DNA of 22,872 nucleotides. Source: an uncultured Bacteroidales bacterium. Lineage in GTDB: Bacteria > Bacteroidota > Bacteroidia > Bacteroidales > P3. Under the pieces are notes generated by a model. It worked only from the letters and a program-made list of their open reading frames with translations. It did no database searches and was not told the origin of the DNA. The stretch is taken from contig ONOZ01000085.1 of the NCBI GenBank assembly GCA_900319595.1, forward strand, positions 1 through 22,872, in the 5' to 3' direction. The position numbers and the translations under genes were made by a program. This document shows, in pieces, positions 15,390-22,648 of the stretch (position 1 is the first letter of the stretch; each line of letters starts with the position of its first letter).

Positions 15390-17525
15390 ATGGCAGAAAA
15401 GAAGAAAAAAGAATTTAGAATCAATCCATCGGGGAACAATAACAATAAACAGAAATTCAACATAACTTGGATTTACGTCATTATGTTGATTGGTATTTTC
15501 TTTTTGTATTTTACGGGTAATAAGGATTCTAAAGTAGATAAGGAAGTTCGCTGGGATAAATTGCAAAAAGTACTTGTTCAACATGATTACTCAAAAATTG
15601 TTGTTGTCAATGGTCAATTTGCCGAGGTTACTATAAAACAAGACGCTATACGTAGAGATACAATGTATAATGACTTGTTTAATACAGACGGAGGTTTGTT
15701 TTCTCAAAACAGCACCGATTTAAGTAAGTTACAGGCTATGTATATTTATAGATTTGTAACTTATGAAGATTTTCGCTCGCAACTTCAGACAATAGAGAAT
15801 CAATGGATAGTCATAGATACAACGGATAAAGGTTTGACTGAGTTACAAAAACAAGAGATTATAGCAAATAATAGAATTAATGTGCAAAGTGAAACTCGTA
15901 AAAGTCTGCTTGGCGGAGGTGGTGGATGGATATTTTCTACACTTGGGTTGATTCTATTTTGGATAATCTTATTCCGTTTTATGAATAGAGGTGCTATGGG
16001 TGGTGCTTCTGGTGGATTAGGAGGTATTTTTAGTGTTGGAAAAAGTCGTGCCAAACTTTATGAAAAGGGTAAGAATGTAGAAGTTACTTTTTCTGATGTT
16101 GCCGGATTGGAAGAGGCAAAAGTGGAGATAAAAGAGATTGTAGATTTTTTGAAAAATCCAGATAAATATACTAAGTTAGGAGGTAAGATTCCTAAGGGTG
16201 CATTGTTGGTTGGTCCTCCGGGTACAGGCAAAACTCTTTTGGCAAAAGCCGTTGCTGGAGAGGCAAAAGTGCCATTTTTTTCAATGAGTGGTTCGGATTT
16301 TGTAGAAATGTTTGTAGGTGTTGGTGCTTCTCGTGTTAGAGATTTGTTTGCAAACGCAAAGGCAAAGGCTCCTTGTATTATTTTTATAGATGAAATTGAC
16401 GCTATTGGTCGTGCAAGAGGAAAGACATTGGCAGGAGGTGCTAACGATGAAAGAGAAAATACCCTTAACCAGTTACTAACAGAAATGGACGGCTTTTCTA
16501 CTAATAGCGGTGTCATAATTCTTGCGGCTACAAATAGAGCCGAGATTTTGGATGCTGCACTTTTGAGAGCCGGTAGATTTGATAGACAGATTTATGTGGA
16601 ACTTCCGGGTGTTAAAGAAAGAGAAGCAATTTTTAATGTGCATATGAAAGGGTTGAAATTCAATGCTAATGAAGTTAATATTGCTTTTCTGGCAAAACAA
16701 ACACCAGGATTTTCAGGTGCAGATATTGCAAATATTTGTAACGAGGCTGCTTTGGTTGCTGCAAGGCATAATCACAATATTATTACCCGTCAGGATTTCC
16801 TTGATGCTATTGACAGAATTGTGGGAGGAATGGAAAAGAAAAGCAAAGTCATATCTGTTAAGGAAAAAGAGCGTATTGCTTACCATGAGGCAGGACATGC
16901 GGCAGTTAGTTGGTTAAGAGAATTTGCTAATCCTTTAATAAAGGTTACCATTGTGCCACGCGGACAGGCATTAGGTGCTGCTTGGTATGTGCCAGAGGAG
17001 AGGCAAATTACCACCAAGTCGCAGTTGATAGACCAAATGATTTCTTTGTTAGGTGGTAGGGCAAGTGAAGAGATTGTGTTTGGAGAAGTTTCTACCGGGG
17101 CGTTGAACGATTTGGAACGTGCTACAAAGATGGCTGTTAGTATGGTAACTTATTATGGTTTAGACGAGAAAATAGGAAATCTTTCTTATTATGATTCCTC
17201 ACCAGATAGAGAATATTCGTTAGGAAAGCCATATAGCGAAAAAACTGCCGAACTTATAGACAATAGGGTTAGAGAATTGATAGAGAGTTTGTACATTCAA
17301 ACAAAAGAAATACTAACTGCTAATAGGGAGAACTTAGATAAATTAGCGAAAATCCTAATTGAGCGGGAGGTTATTTTTAGAGAGGATGTTGAGGAGATAT
17401 TTGGTCCGCGTCAATGGGAAGATAGTATAGAAGGTATCAAAGATATGATTGTTCCTAAACGTAACGAAGACAATCAAACATTGCAAGAAAATAAAGCAAA
17501 CGAAGATAAACCTAATGAAGACTAA
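15390..17525 (+). CDS. ftsH: ATP-dependent zinc metalloprotease FtsH
   Basis: Membrane-bound AAA+ protease that extracts and degrades misassembled membrane proteins and selected regulators. Residues 1-25 are a basic cytoplasmic start. A first membrane segment lies near 26-43 (WIYVIMLIGIFFLYF), a periplasmic domain follows to about 174, and a second membrane segment lies near 175-198. Walker A is GPPGTGKT (275-282), Walker B is IIFIDEID, and the second region of homology ends in LLRAGRFDR. The zinc site is HEAGH (499-503) with Asp574 in GALNDLERA as third ligand. Length (711) is slightly above the usual 610-650 because of an Asn/Glu/Lys-rich tail. Its last codons overlap the start of the LUD gene. 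Confidence 0.98.
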   Translation: MAEKKKKEFRINPSGNNNNKQKFNITWIYVIMLIGIFFLYFTGNKDSKVDKEVRWDKLQKVLVQHDYSKIVVVNGQFAEVTIKQDAIRRDTMYNDLFNTDGGLFSQNSTDLSKLQAMYIYRFVTYEDFRSQLQTIENQWIVIDTTDKGLTELQKQEIIANNRINVQSETRKSLLGGGGGWIFSTLGLILFWIILFRFMNRGAMGGASGGLGGIFSVGKSRAKLYEKGKNVEVTFSDVAGLEEAKVEIKEIVDFLKNPDKYTKLGGKIPKGALLVGPPGTGKTLLAKAVAGEAKVPFFSMSGSDFVEMFVGVGASRVRDLFANAKAKAPCIIFIDEIDAIGRARGKTLAGGANDERENTLNQLLTEMDGFSTNSGVIILAATNRAEILDAALLRAGRFDRQIYVELPGVKEREAIFNVHMKGLKFNANEVNIAFLAKQTPGFSGADIANICNEAALVAARHNHNIITRQDFLDAIDRIVGGMEKKSKVISVKEKERIAYHEAGHAAVSWLREFANPLIKVTIVPRGQALGAAWYVPEERQITTKSQLIDQMISLLGGRASEEIVFGEVSTGALNDLERATKMAVSMVTYYGLDEKIGNLSYYDSSPDREYSLGKPYSEKTAELIDNRVRELIESLYIQTKEILTANRENLDKLAKILIEREVIFREDVEEIFGPRQWEDSIEGIKDMIVPKRNEDNQTLQENKANEDKPNED

Positions 17526-18099
17526 TTCCGAAAGGGAAAAAATATTGAAATTGTTACGAAATTCATTACTTGATAGCGATGAACATGTGTCCGTTATGGC
17601 AACAGACGAAGATATTTTTGTATCAAAGAGTAATGATCCGGTAATGGTCTTTGCCGAAAGGTTATCAAGTGATGGCGGTAGATTTGTTTATTGTCAAAAT
17701 GAAGTAGAATTATTCGAAAATCTAAAAAATCTTGCTAATTATAGAAAATGGCAGCACTATAATGCCTACTCGACTAATCTGCAAACATACCTACAGGCAA
17801 ATGGTTTGGATTCTACACTTGCCGACCCAAATGTCAATGTGGGTATTTCGCTTTGTCAAGGGATTGTTGCCCCAACGGGAAGTGTTATTATCACTTCAGC
17901 ACAAGGAGCGGGACGAACATTAGTACATTTTCCGCAAATTATGATTGTTATAGCAATGGCTTCTCAAATTTATACTTCTTATAAACAAATACTCAATCGA
18001 ATGCCAGAAACTTTACCCGAATGGATTCTTTCTATAAAGACGGGCAAACTGATAGAAGAAGACATTAAAGAGTTATATATTTTTGTCGTTGATGAATAA
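17515..18099 (+). CDS. LUD-domain protein (LutC/YkgG family)
   Basis: A 195-residue member of the LUD family, whose better-known members LutB and LutC take part in L-lactate oxidation. The start ATG at 17515 overlaps the last 11 bases of ftsH; homology begins right after it, so the longer upstream frame from 17449 is rejected. Family features are GRFVYCQNEVELFENL, the conserved PNVNVGISLCQGIVAPTGSVIITSAQG region (split here between 'VNVGIS' and 'APTGSVIITS'), and a C-terminal IKTGKLIEEDIKELYIFVVD. No lutA or lutB lies nearby. Its fixed place between ftsH and cdsA suggests a role other than lactate use, but that is inference. Confidence 0.88.
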   Translation: MKTNSEREKILKLLRNSLLDSDEHVSVMATDEDIFVSKSNDPVMVFAERLSSDGGRFVYCQNEVELFENLKNLANYRKWQHYNAYSTNLQTYLQANGLDSTLADPNVNVGISLCQGIVAPTGSVIITSAQGAGRTLVHFPQIMIVIAMASQIYTSYKQILNRMPETLPEWILSIKTGKLIEEDIKELYIFVVDE

Positions 18100-18111
18100 A
18101 AAGCAAATATT

Positions 18112-18927
18112 ATGAGTAATTTACTAACACGAGCAGTAACGGGAGCAATTTATGTTTTGAGTGTGATATTGGCAATATTTATTCACCCAAAGGTTACTGC
18201 CATTTACTTCTTTATTATTGCTATGATGGGCTTGTGGGAGTTTTATAATATAGCATCTAAAAAAGAAGGTATAACACGTGCTAATATTATAGGTTTTTTA
18301 CTTGCAATATCTGTGTATTGGTTTTTTGTTGGTTTGAGTTTGCATACAAATTTCGTAGCAATATGTTTGTTTTTGATAATGCTAAAAATCATGGCTTTGT
18401 TTATTGCAGAACTCTATCAGAAAAGCGAAAATTCTTTTACCAATATAGCATATACCATTTTAGGTGTGATTTATGTTGTTGTGCCATTAGCTCTAACTAA
18501 TTTACTTGTCATTTTGCACGGCGAATTTTCACCCATGATTTTGATGAGTGTATTTATATTTGCTTGGTGTAATGATACCTTTGCATATTTGACAGGAATG
18601 AAATTTGGCAAACATAAACTATTTGAACGCATATCACCAAAAAAGACTTGGGAAGGTTGGATTGGGGGTTTTGTTTTTACAATTATTGCAGCCATTATTG
18701 TTGCTTATTTTTCCGATGCACTTCATACTATAGATTTTATTGCCATTGCAGTAATAACTTCTGTTTTTGGGACTTTTGGCGACCTTGTAGAATCAATGTT
18801 CAAGCGACAATTTGGAGTAAAAGATAGTGGAAATATTCTACCAGGACATGGTGGTATATTGGATAGATTTGATATTCTACTTGTCGTGCTTCCTATAGTA
18901 TTCTGTTATCTATTGATTAGATTTTAA
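18112..18927 (+). CDS. cdsA: Phosphatidate cytidylyltransferase (CDP-diglyceride synthase)
   Basis: Inner-membrane enzyme that makes CDP-diacylglycerol from CTP and phosphatidic acid, the branch point for all phospholipids. The 271-residue product has about eight hydrophobic segments. It carries the family signature near its C-terminus: ESMFKRQFGVKDSGNILPGH, continued by GGILDRFD (S228 onward). WCNDTFAYLTGMKFGKHK and RISPKKTWEGWIGG, both conserved, lie in the middle. It is 12 bases after the LUD gene and 24 before psd, whose enzyme lies in the same pathway. Confidence 0.97.
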   Translation: MSNLLTRAVTGAIYVLSVILAIFIHPKVTAIYFFIIAMMGLWEFYNIASKKEGITRANIIGFLLAISVYWFFVGLSLHTNFVAICLFLIMLKIMALFIAELYQKSENSFTNIAYTILGVIYVVVPLALTNLLVILHGEFSPMILMSVFIFAWCNDTFAYLTGMKFGKHKLFERISPKKTWEGWIGGFVFTIIAAIIVAYFSDALHTIDFIAIAVITSVFGTFGDLVESMFKRQFGVKDSGNILPGHGGILDRFDILLVVLPIVFCYLLIRF

Positions 18928-18951
18928 TAATTATAAAAATTCATAAACACA

Positions 18952-19602
18952 ATGTATATACATAGAGAAGGATATAAGATTTCGTTTATAACGCTTATTT
19001 GTTTTGTAATTTTGACTTGCGTTATTCTAATATTTGCTCATGGTTGGATTAAATGGTTATTGGAGGCTATGGTATTTACTTTGAGTTTCTTTATAATTCG
19101 TTTTTTTCGTATGCCGAATAGAGAAATTTTGGATAATCCAAACAAAATTGTTGCTTCTGCCGATGGTACAATAGTGGTTGTTGAGCAAGTTTTTGAAAAT
19201 GAATATCTGAATACGGAATGTTTGCAAATTTCTACTTTTATGTCGCCAAATAATATACATGTCAATCGTTACCCTATCTCGGGGCGTGTGATATATACCA
19301 AATATTATGATGGTAAGAAACTCTATGCTCGCAATCCCAAATCATCTCTTTTGAACGAACGGACAAGTGTTTGTATAGAGCGGGAAGATGGCAAAAAAGT
19401 CTTGGTTAGACAGATTGCTGGGGCGTTGGCAAGAAGAATTATTTGTTACGCAAAGGAAGGTGAGATGGTAAAACAAGGGCAGGAATTGGGCTTTATCAAA
19501 TTTGGCTCACGTGTTGATTTGCTTATTCCGTTGGATTCCGAAATTCACGTGGAGATAGAGGATAAAGTTCGCGGGGGACAAAGTGTTATTGCAACCATAT
19601 AA
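18952..19602 (+). CDS. psd: Phosphatidylserine decarboxylase, short (PSD-A/archaetidylserine) type
   Basis: Decarboxylates phosphatidylserine to phosphatidylethanolamine. The 216-residue proenzyme is the short form. It has an N-terminal membrane region (two hydrophobic stretches, about 9-27 and 30-47), FMSPNNIHVNRYPISG with the conserved His, and the self-cleavage site at KFGSRVD. Ser186 would become the pyruvoyl group and the chain splits before it into beta and alpha subunits. It is the last gene of the rsfS operon, after cdsA. A separate phosphatidylserine synthase must be encoded elsewhere. Confidence 0.95.
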   Translation: MYIHREGYKISFITLICFVILTCVILIFAHGWIKWLLEAMVFTLSFFIIRFFRMPNREILDNPNKIVASADGTIVVVEQVFENEYLNTECLQISTFMSPNNIHVNRYPISGRVIYTKYYDGKKLYARNPKSSLLNERTSVCIEREDGKKVLVRQIAGALARRIICYAKEGEMVKQGQELGFIKFGSRVDLLIPLDSEIHVEIEDKVRGGQSVIATI

Positions 19603-19687
19603 CTTTGCTAAACCACTAAAAAAAATGAAAAATTATTAAAAAACCCCTCTTTTTTTATATATTATATTATTAATTATATTATTGTCC

Positions 19688-19742
19688 GTAATTTTTACAT
19701 AGGCTTCTGTAATTTTTACGTTTTGGTGGTTGTAATTTTTTC
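19688..19742 (+). repeat. Three spaced copies of GTAATTTTT(A/T)C
   Basis: GTAATTTTTAC occurs at 19688-19698 and 19709-19719, and a variant GTAATTTTTTC at 19732-19742. Spacings are 21 and 23 bases, close to two helical turns. A fourth related string, GTAATTTTGC, is at 19803 and forms the -7 element of the DUF3109 promoter. The set lies 40-90 bases upstream of that promoter, so it could be a regulator array. The background is very A/T-rich, which weakens the case. Confidence 0.4.
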
Positions 19743-19779
19743 CATCATCATATATTGTAAAATTTCTATTGCTTTGCCG

Positions 19780-19811
19780 TTTGTAGAAGTAAAAGATTTT
19801 TCGTAATTTTG
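19780..19811 (+). promoter_or_regulatory. Promoter of the DUF3109 gene
   Basis: TTTG (19780-19783), 20 bases, TAATTTTG (19804-19811) followed by CA. This is a full consensus match, 29 bases before the ATG. Confidence 0.75.
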
Positions 19812-19840
19812 CAAAATAAACTTTTGAGTATAGTTCAGAT

Positions 19841-20407
19841 ATGTTAATAGTTGGCAATAGTATATTAAGCGATGATATAAAGGACAAATTCTTTTGTTGC
19901 AATATTGAAAATTGCAAAGGTATGTGTTGCGTAGAAGGTGATTTTGGTGCTCCAATAACGAAGGAGGAAAAGAAAATCATTAAGAATCTTTTGCCACAAA
20001 TTATACCTCATCTACCCCAAAAAGCTCAAAAAGTGATTAAAAACAAGAATTTCTTTACTTATGATGATGAAGGTAACCTTGTAACCCAGATTATTGATGG
20101 CAAGGATTGTGTTTTTGCATTCCAAAGCGAAGAAGGTTATACCTATTGCATATTTCAAAAGTTTTACTTGGAGAAGAAAATTGATTTTATCAAGCCTATT
20201 TCCTGCCATCTGTATCCTATTCGTATTAGTGAGTATGATGAAATGACGGCGTTGAATTTTCATCACTGGGACGTTTGTCAAAGTGCATTAGAGGAAGGCA
20301 AAAAAAGAAATATTCATGTATATGAAAATTGTAAAGAGCCACTTATTCGTTATTTTGGGCAAAGGTGGTATGATGAATTATTGAAAGAAATTGCAAGGGA
20401 GAAATAG
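19841..20407 (+). CDS. DUF3109 family cysteine-rich protein
   Basis: A 188-residue cytoplasmic protein of unknown function. Ten cysteines are present, the most striking cluster being C19, C20, C25, C29 and C30 in FFCCNIENCKGMCCVEGDFG. Further ones lie in GKDCVF, YTYCIFQ, PISCHLYPIR, WDVCQSA and YENCKEP. The CxxxCC and SCxLYP arrangement resembles the YkgJ-like cysteine cluster families that bind zinc or an iron-sulfur cluster; metal binding here is inference. It has its own promoter and is convergent with rpsU. DUF3109 is common and single-copy in Bacteroidota. Confidence 0.9.
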   Translation: MLIVGNSILSDDIKDKFFCCNIENCKGMCCVEGDFGAPITKEEKKIIKNLLPQIIPHLPQKAQKVIKNKNFFTYDDEGNLVTQIIDGKDCVFAFQSEEGYTYCIFQKFYLEKKIDFIKPISCHLYPIRISEYDEMTALNFHHWDVCQSALEEGKKRNIHVYENCKEPLIRYFGQRWYDELLKEIAREK

Positions 20408-20500
20408 TCTATATTTATTCTTTGTGATTATTTAATTTTTTTCGCAAATAAATAAATTATTCACGCTGATTACCAGTTTATTTTCACCACCTTTAAAAAT

Positions 20501-20541
20501 GAAAAAAGATTTACAAAAATTATATTCGCAAATCTTTTTTC
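20501..20541. terminator. Bidirectional terminator between DUF3109 and rpsU
   Basis: GAAAAAAGATTT (20501-20512) and AAATCTTTTTTC (20530-20541) form a perfect 12-bp stem with a 17-base loop. It lies 5 bases beyond the rpsU stop and 93 beyond that of DUF3109. The T-rich stem arm and flanks let it act on both strands. Confidence 0.65.
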
Positions 20542-20546
20542 TTTGA

Positions 20547-20744
20547 TTACTTGTCCAGTTCGGCTTGTCTTAATTTCTGAACATAAATCGCTTTCAATTT
20601 TTTCTCTCTTGCGATAACAGACGGTTTTGTAAACTGCTTTCTGTTTCTTAACTCTCTTACTACTCCCGTTTTGTCAAATTTACGTTTCAGTTTCTTAAGA
20701 GCCCTTTCAAGGTTTTCACCTTCTTTAATTGGAACAATAATCAT
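20547..20744 (-). CDS. rpsU: 30S ribosomal protein S21
   Basis: Small basic ribosomal protein bS21 of 65 residues, close to the usual Bacteroidota length. It opens IIVPIKEGENLERALKKLKR, followed by KFDKTGVVRELRNRKQF and a basic C-terminus (REKKLKAIYVQKLRQAE). It has its own promoter and is monocistronic here. It marks the edge of the conserved core; the repeated-promoter region begins about 90 bases upstream, transcribed away from it. Confidence 0.97.
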   Translation of the reverse strand: MIIVPIKEGENLERALKKLKRKFDKTGVVRELRNRKQFTKPSVIAREKKLKAIYVQKLRQAELDK

Positions 20745-20795
20745 AAATAATACCTCTTTCTTTTAATTGTTAATAAATTTTGTTAAATGAGTTTG

Positions 20796-20827
20796 CAAAG
20801 TTATAACATTTCTTTTTCCCCACCAAA
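20796..20827 (-). promoter_or_regulatory. Promoter of rpsU
   Basis: On the minus strand TTTG (complement of 20824-20827), 20 bases, TAACTTTG (complement of 20796-20803). This is a full consensus match, 51 bases before the ATG. Confidence 0.75.
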
Positions 20828-20852
20828 TTTTTCGTAAAGTTTTTAATTTGTG

Positions 20853-20930
20853 GATTATGAGTTTTTCGCAAAACAATAAATTTTCTATGTAAAGTTTTGC
20901 TGAATTAAATATATTTTGTATCTTTGCAAC
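20853..20930 (+). repeat. 78-bp perfect direct repeat, copy 1
   Basis: Identical base for base to 22571-22648, 1718 bp downstream. Weaker similarity extends upstream to TAAAGTTTT at 20835 (22552 in copy 2). It consists of a promoter plus about 43 bases upstream of the -33 box, including TTTTTCGCAAAA. Identity ends abruptly at the expected transcription start. Confidence 0.97.
20896..20926 (+). promoter_or_regulatory. Promoter in repeat copy 1
   Basis: TTTG (20896-20899), exactly 19 bases, TATCTTTG (20919-20926), then CAAC. It is a perfect match to the Bacteroidota consensus. The start of transcription is expected near 20931. Confidence 0.85.
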
Positions 20931-21135
20931 GTGATTCTTCGGATTCACTACTTATTTGCTCATCTTTCCCGAACGAATTTGCACCTCAGAGCGGAAACGA
21001 GCAAGAGTTAATAGCTTGAGGAGTGGCAGCACTATATGGTGCAAGTTTCTCCATAAAGCTATTGTGGCAGTGCAAAGCCTGTTCGGGATATTGTTGGGGC
21101 TTGCAATTCTTTCTGCTCGTTAGTTTGTGCAGGTT
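20931..21135 (+). ncRNA. Structured RNA leader (or small RNA) before the agmatine-deiminase-like gene
   Basis: A 5'-terminal hairpin GTGATTC-TTCG-GATTCAC (20931-20948) carries a C(UUCG)G tetraloop and one U-U mismatch. A rod follows at 20968-21087, made of four nested helices plus a tip: CCCGAAC/GTTCGGG (20968-20974/21081-21087), TTTGCAC/GTGCAAA (20978-20984/21070-21076), AATAGCTT/AAGCTATT (21010-21017/21056-21063), GGAG/CTCC (21020-21023/21049-21052) and the tip GCAC/GTGC (21029-21032/21039-21042). A 25-base bulge (20985-21009) has two other possible partners. GGAAA and GAGCAA can pair back with TTTCC and TTGCTC (20965-20969, 20956-20961), which would break the outer rod. AACGAGCA (20996-21003) can pair forward with TGCTCGTT (21114-21121) as a pseudoknot. 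GC is about 45% over 20941-21120 against a much lower background. I recognise no known RNA class. Confidence 0.65.
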
Positions 21136-21178
21136 TCTAAATATGTAAGGAGTAGTACAAATTTAAAATTAAAATATT

Positions 21179-22480
21179 ATGAAAATAGAAGTTATTATCG
21201 GAATTACGAGCGGGTTGATTGGAATTGTTGGTGGTGCAATTTCAGCAATACTTTTCCTTAAAAAGAGGATAAAGAGGATGATGGAATATCCTACGGCAGA
21301 GGTGTTTAACCAGTTAATGCAAAAAGATATTTCGGATGCTAAACGCAGACGGATACTTGCAAAACTAAACAAAAAATCACCTTTGATAAACAAGAGGATT
21401 AAGGATGCTTATATCCAAAACTTTACTTTAGATAAGCGAGGTAAAGAAGCAGTGTTGTTTGATATTTGCAATAGCAATGATATTGAGCCGACCGATGACA
21501 TTTGCAAAGCTATTATAGGGGTTTATATGCCGTCATGGAAGAAAGAATACCAAGAGAAAAGACAGAGCCAAAAGGTTGAGTCAGAATCATCTACTACAAA
21601 ACAAAAGATAGAGTTGGATGAGACTAAAACTTTCAAAGCTAAAGTTGGGAATCAAACAGTTTATATGTCAGAATTACTAAAGGATAGGTATTCTGATGCT
21701 TGCAACAGACTCATACAGATACTTGAGAAGCACAATGTCAAATATGCATTCTTAAAAGGTACTAAAGATATTTGGTGCCGCGACTATATGCCTGTTCAAA
21801 TAGAATCTGGGAAATTTATTCAATTCAGATACGACCCAAGTTACCTTAAAGGAAATAAAGAGTGGGAGGATTCTCGCTCGGATGTCAAGGAGGTTTGTAG
21901 ATTGAATAACATTGATGCTCAAAGTTCTGATATCAATCTTGATGGTGGTAATGTCCTTATTTGCGAAGGACGGGCTATAATTTCAGATAGAATTTTTTCA
22001 GAAAACCCAGATTGGGACAAGGAAGAACTTGTCAGAGAGTTAAGCAAACTTTTGGAATGTGAGATTATAATTATCAAGGCAGTAAATTCAAAAGATGAAG
22101 ATTTTACTGGACATGCTGATGGTATGGTTAGATTTGTCAATAGGAACACGATTCTTGGCAATGACCGTACCAAAGAGTATAAGTATTGGCAGGAAGAGAT
22201 GCAGAAGGTTATTGAGAAGTTTGGTTTGCGATACATTGATATGCCATTTATTACAGACATCAAAGACTCTAAGCATCCATTAAGTGCCATTGGAATTTAT
22301 GTGAACTATTTAGAATTAGATAACCTAATAGTTCTACCTATTTTTGGAAGGGAAGAAGACAAAGATGCCGTTGATATTCTACAAAAGACATTCCCTAATA
22401 AAGTCATTGAAACGATTGACTATAACGAAGTGGCACAGGAAGGTGGCTTACTGAATTGTACTACATGGGTAGTCAGTTAA
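21179..22480 (+). CDS. Membrane-anchored agmatine deiminase family protein (PAD_porph type)
   Basis: A 433-residue guanidino-modifying hydrolase-like protein. Residues about 5-27 (VIIGITSGLIGIVGGAISAI, then LFL) form one membrane segment followed by KKRIKR, so by the positive-inside rule the rest is cytoplasmic. Residues 35-160 are charged and helical and match nothing I know. About 165-433 is the agmatine/peptidyl-arginine deiminase fold with all expected residues: WCRD (199-202), NLDGGN (253-258), FTGHADG with H312 and D314, and the nucleophile C427 in LLNCTTW. Family members convert agmatine to N-carbamoylputrescine, or Arg to citrulline; the substrate here is unknown. It lies behind a 250-base structured leader and a repeated promoter, and ahead of a terminator hairpin, as a single-gene unit. 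Confidence 0.88.
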   Translation: MKIEVIIGITSGLIGIVGGAISAILFLKKRIKRMMEYPTAEVFNQLMQKDISDAKRRRILAKLNKKSPLINKRIKDAYIQNFTLDKRGKEAVLFDICNSNDIEPTDDICKAIIGVYMPSWKKEYQEKRQSQKVESESSTTKQKIELDETKTFKAKVGNQTVYMSELLKDRYSDACNRLIQILEKHNVKYAFLKGTKDIWCRDYMPVQIESGKFIQFRYDPSYLKGNKEWEDSRSDVKEVCRLNNIDAQSSDINLDGGNVLICEGRAIISDRIFSENPDWDKEELVRELSKLLECEIIIIKAVNSKDEDFTGHADGMVRFVNRNTILGNDRTKEYKYWQEEMQKVIEKFGLRYIDMPFITDIKDSKHPLSAIGIYVNYLELDNLIVLPIFGREEDKDAVDILQKTFPNKVIETIDYNEVAQEGGLLNCTTWVVS

Positions 22481-22505
22481 AACAAGTAGATGATAATATA
22501 GGCAG

Positions 22506-22548
22506 ACCCCTTCTAAGTTTGCATGAAGTGGGTAAATGTATAGTTTTT
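22506..22548 (+). terminator. Hairpin terminator after the agmatine-deiminase-like gene
   Basis: ACCC-CTTC (22506-22513) pairs with GAAG-(T)-GGGT (22525-22533), an 8-bp stem with one bulged T and an 11-base loop. A T-run follows at 22543-22548. It closes the first unit just before promoter copy 2. Confidence 0.5.
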
Positions 22549-22570
22549 AACTAAAGTTTTGTTTATTGTA

Positions 22571-22648
22571 GATTATGAGTTTTTCGCAAAACAATAAATT
22601 TTCTATGTAAAGTTTTGCTGAATTAAATATATTTTGTATCTTTGCAAC
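22571..22648 (+). repeat. 78-bp perfect direct repeat, copy 2
   Basis: Base-for-base copy of 20853-20930. It lies 90 bases beyond the end of the agmatine-deiminase-like gene. The two copies bracket a complete 1.7-kb transcription unit in the same orientation. Confidence 0.97.
22614..22644 (+). promoter_or_regulatory. Promoter in repeat copy 2
   Basis: TTTG (22614-22617), 19 bases, TATCTTTG (22637-22644). It is identical to copy 1, with expected transcription start near 22649, directed towards the window end. Confidence 0.85.

Noticed and set aside
16663..16917. Plus-strand frame within ftsH.
   Set aside because: Out-of-frame shadow of the AAA and protease coding sequence.
17449..17514. Upstream extension of the LUD gene in an alternative frame over the ftsH tail.
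   Set aside because: The extra 22 residues are a shadow of the ftsH coding sequence; family homology starts at the ATG at 17515.
20763..20948. A 61-residue minus-strand frame across the rpsU promoter and repeat copy 1.
   Set aside because: It overlaps two promoters and the repeat and has no recognisable protein features.
20931..21011. A 26-residue frame from GTG at the expected transcription start of the first leader to TAA at 21009-21011.
   Set aside because: It is open for 26 codons, but the GTG is buried in the 5'-terminal hairpin, no ribosome site is possible upstream of +1, and the same bases are better explained by helices. Chance open frames of this length are common in GC-richer sequence.
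20968..21087. Integron attC-like architecture (two 7-bp arms separated by short unpaired spacers).
   Set aside because: The outer arm GTTCGGG does not fit GTTRRRY, no extrahelical base distinguishes the strands, it lies before rather than after a gene, and no integrase is present.
20931..21135. Known RNAs: 6S RNA, SRP RNA, tmRNA, RNase P RNA.
   Set aside because: No SRP GGAA tetraloop module, no tRNA-like tmRNA end, no RNase P P4 signature. 6S would need a closing stem between the transcript ends, which I do not see. A search with Rfam models would settle it.
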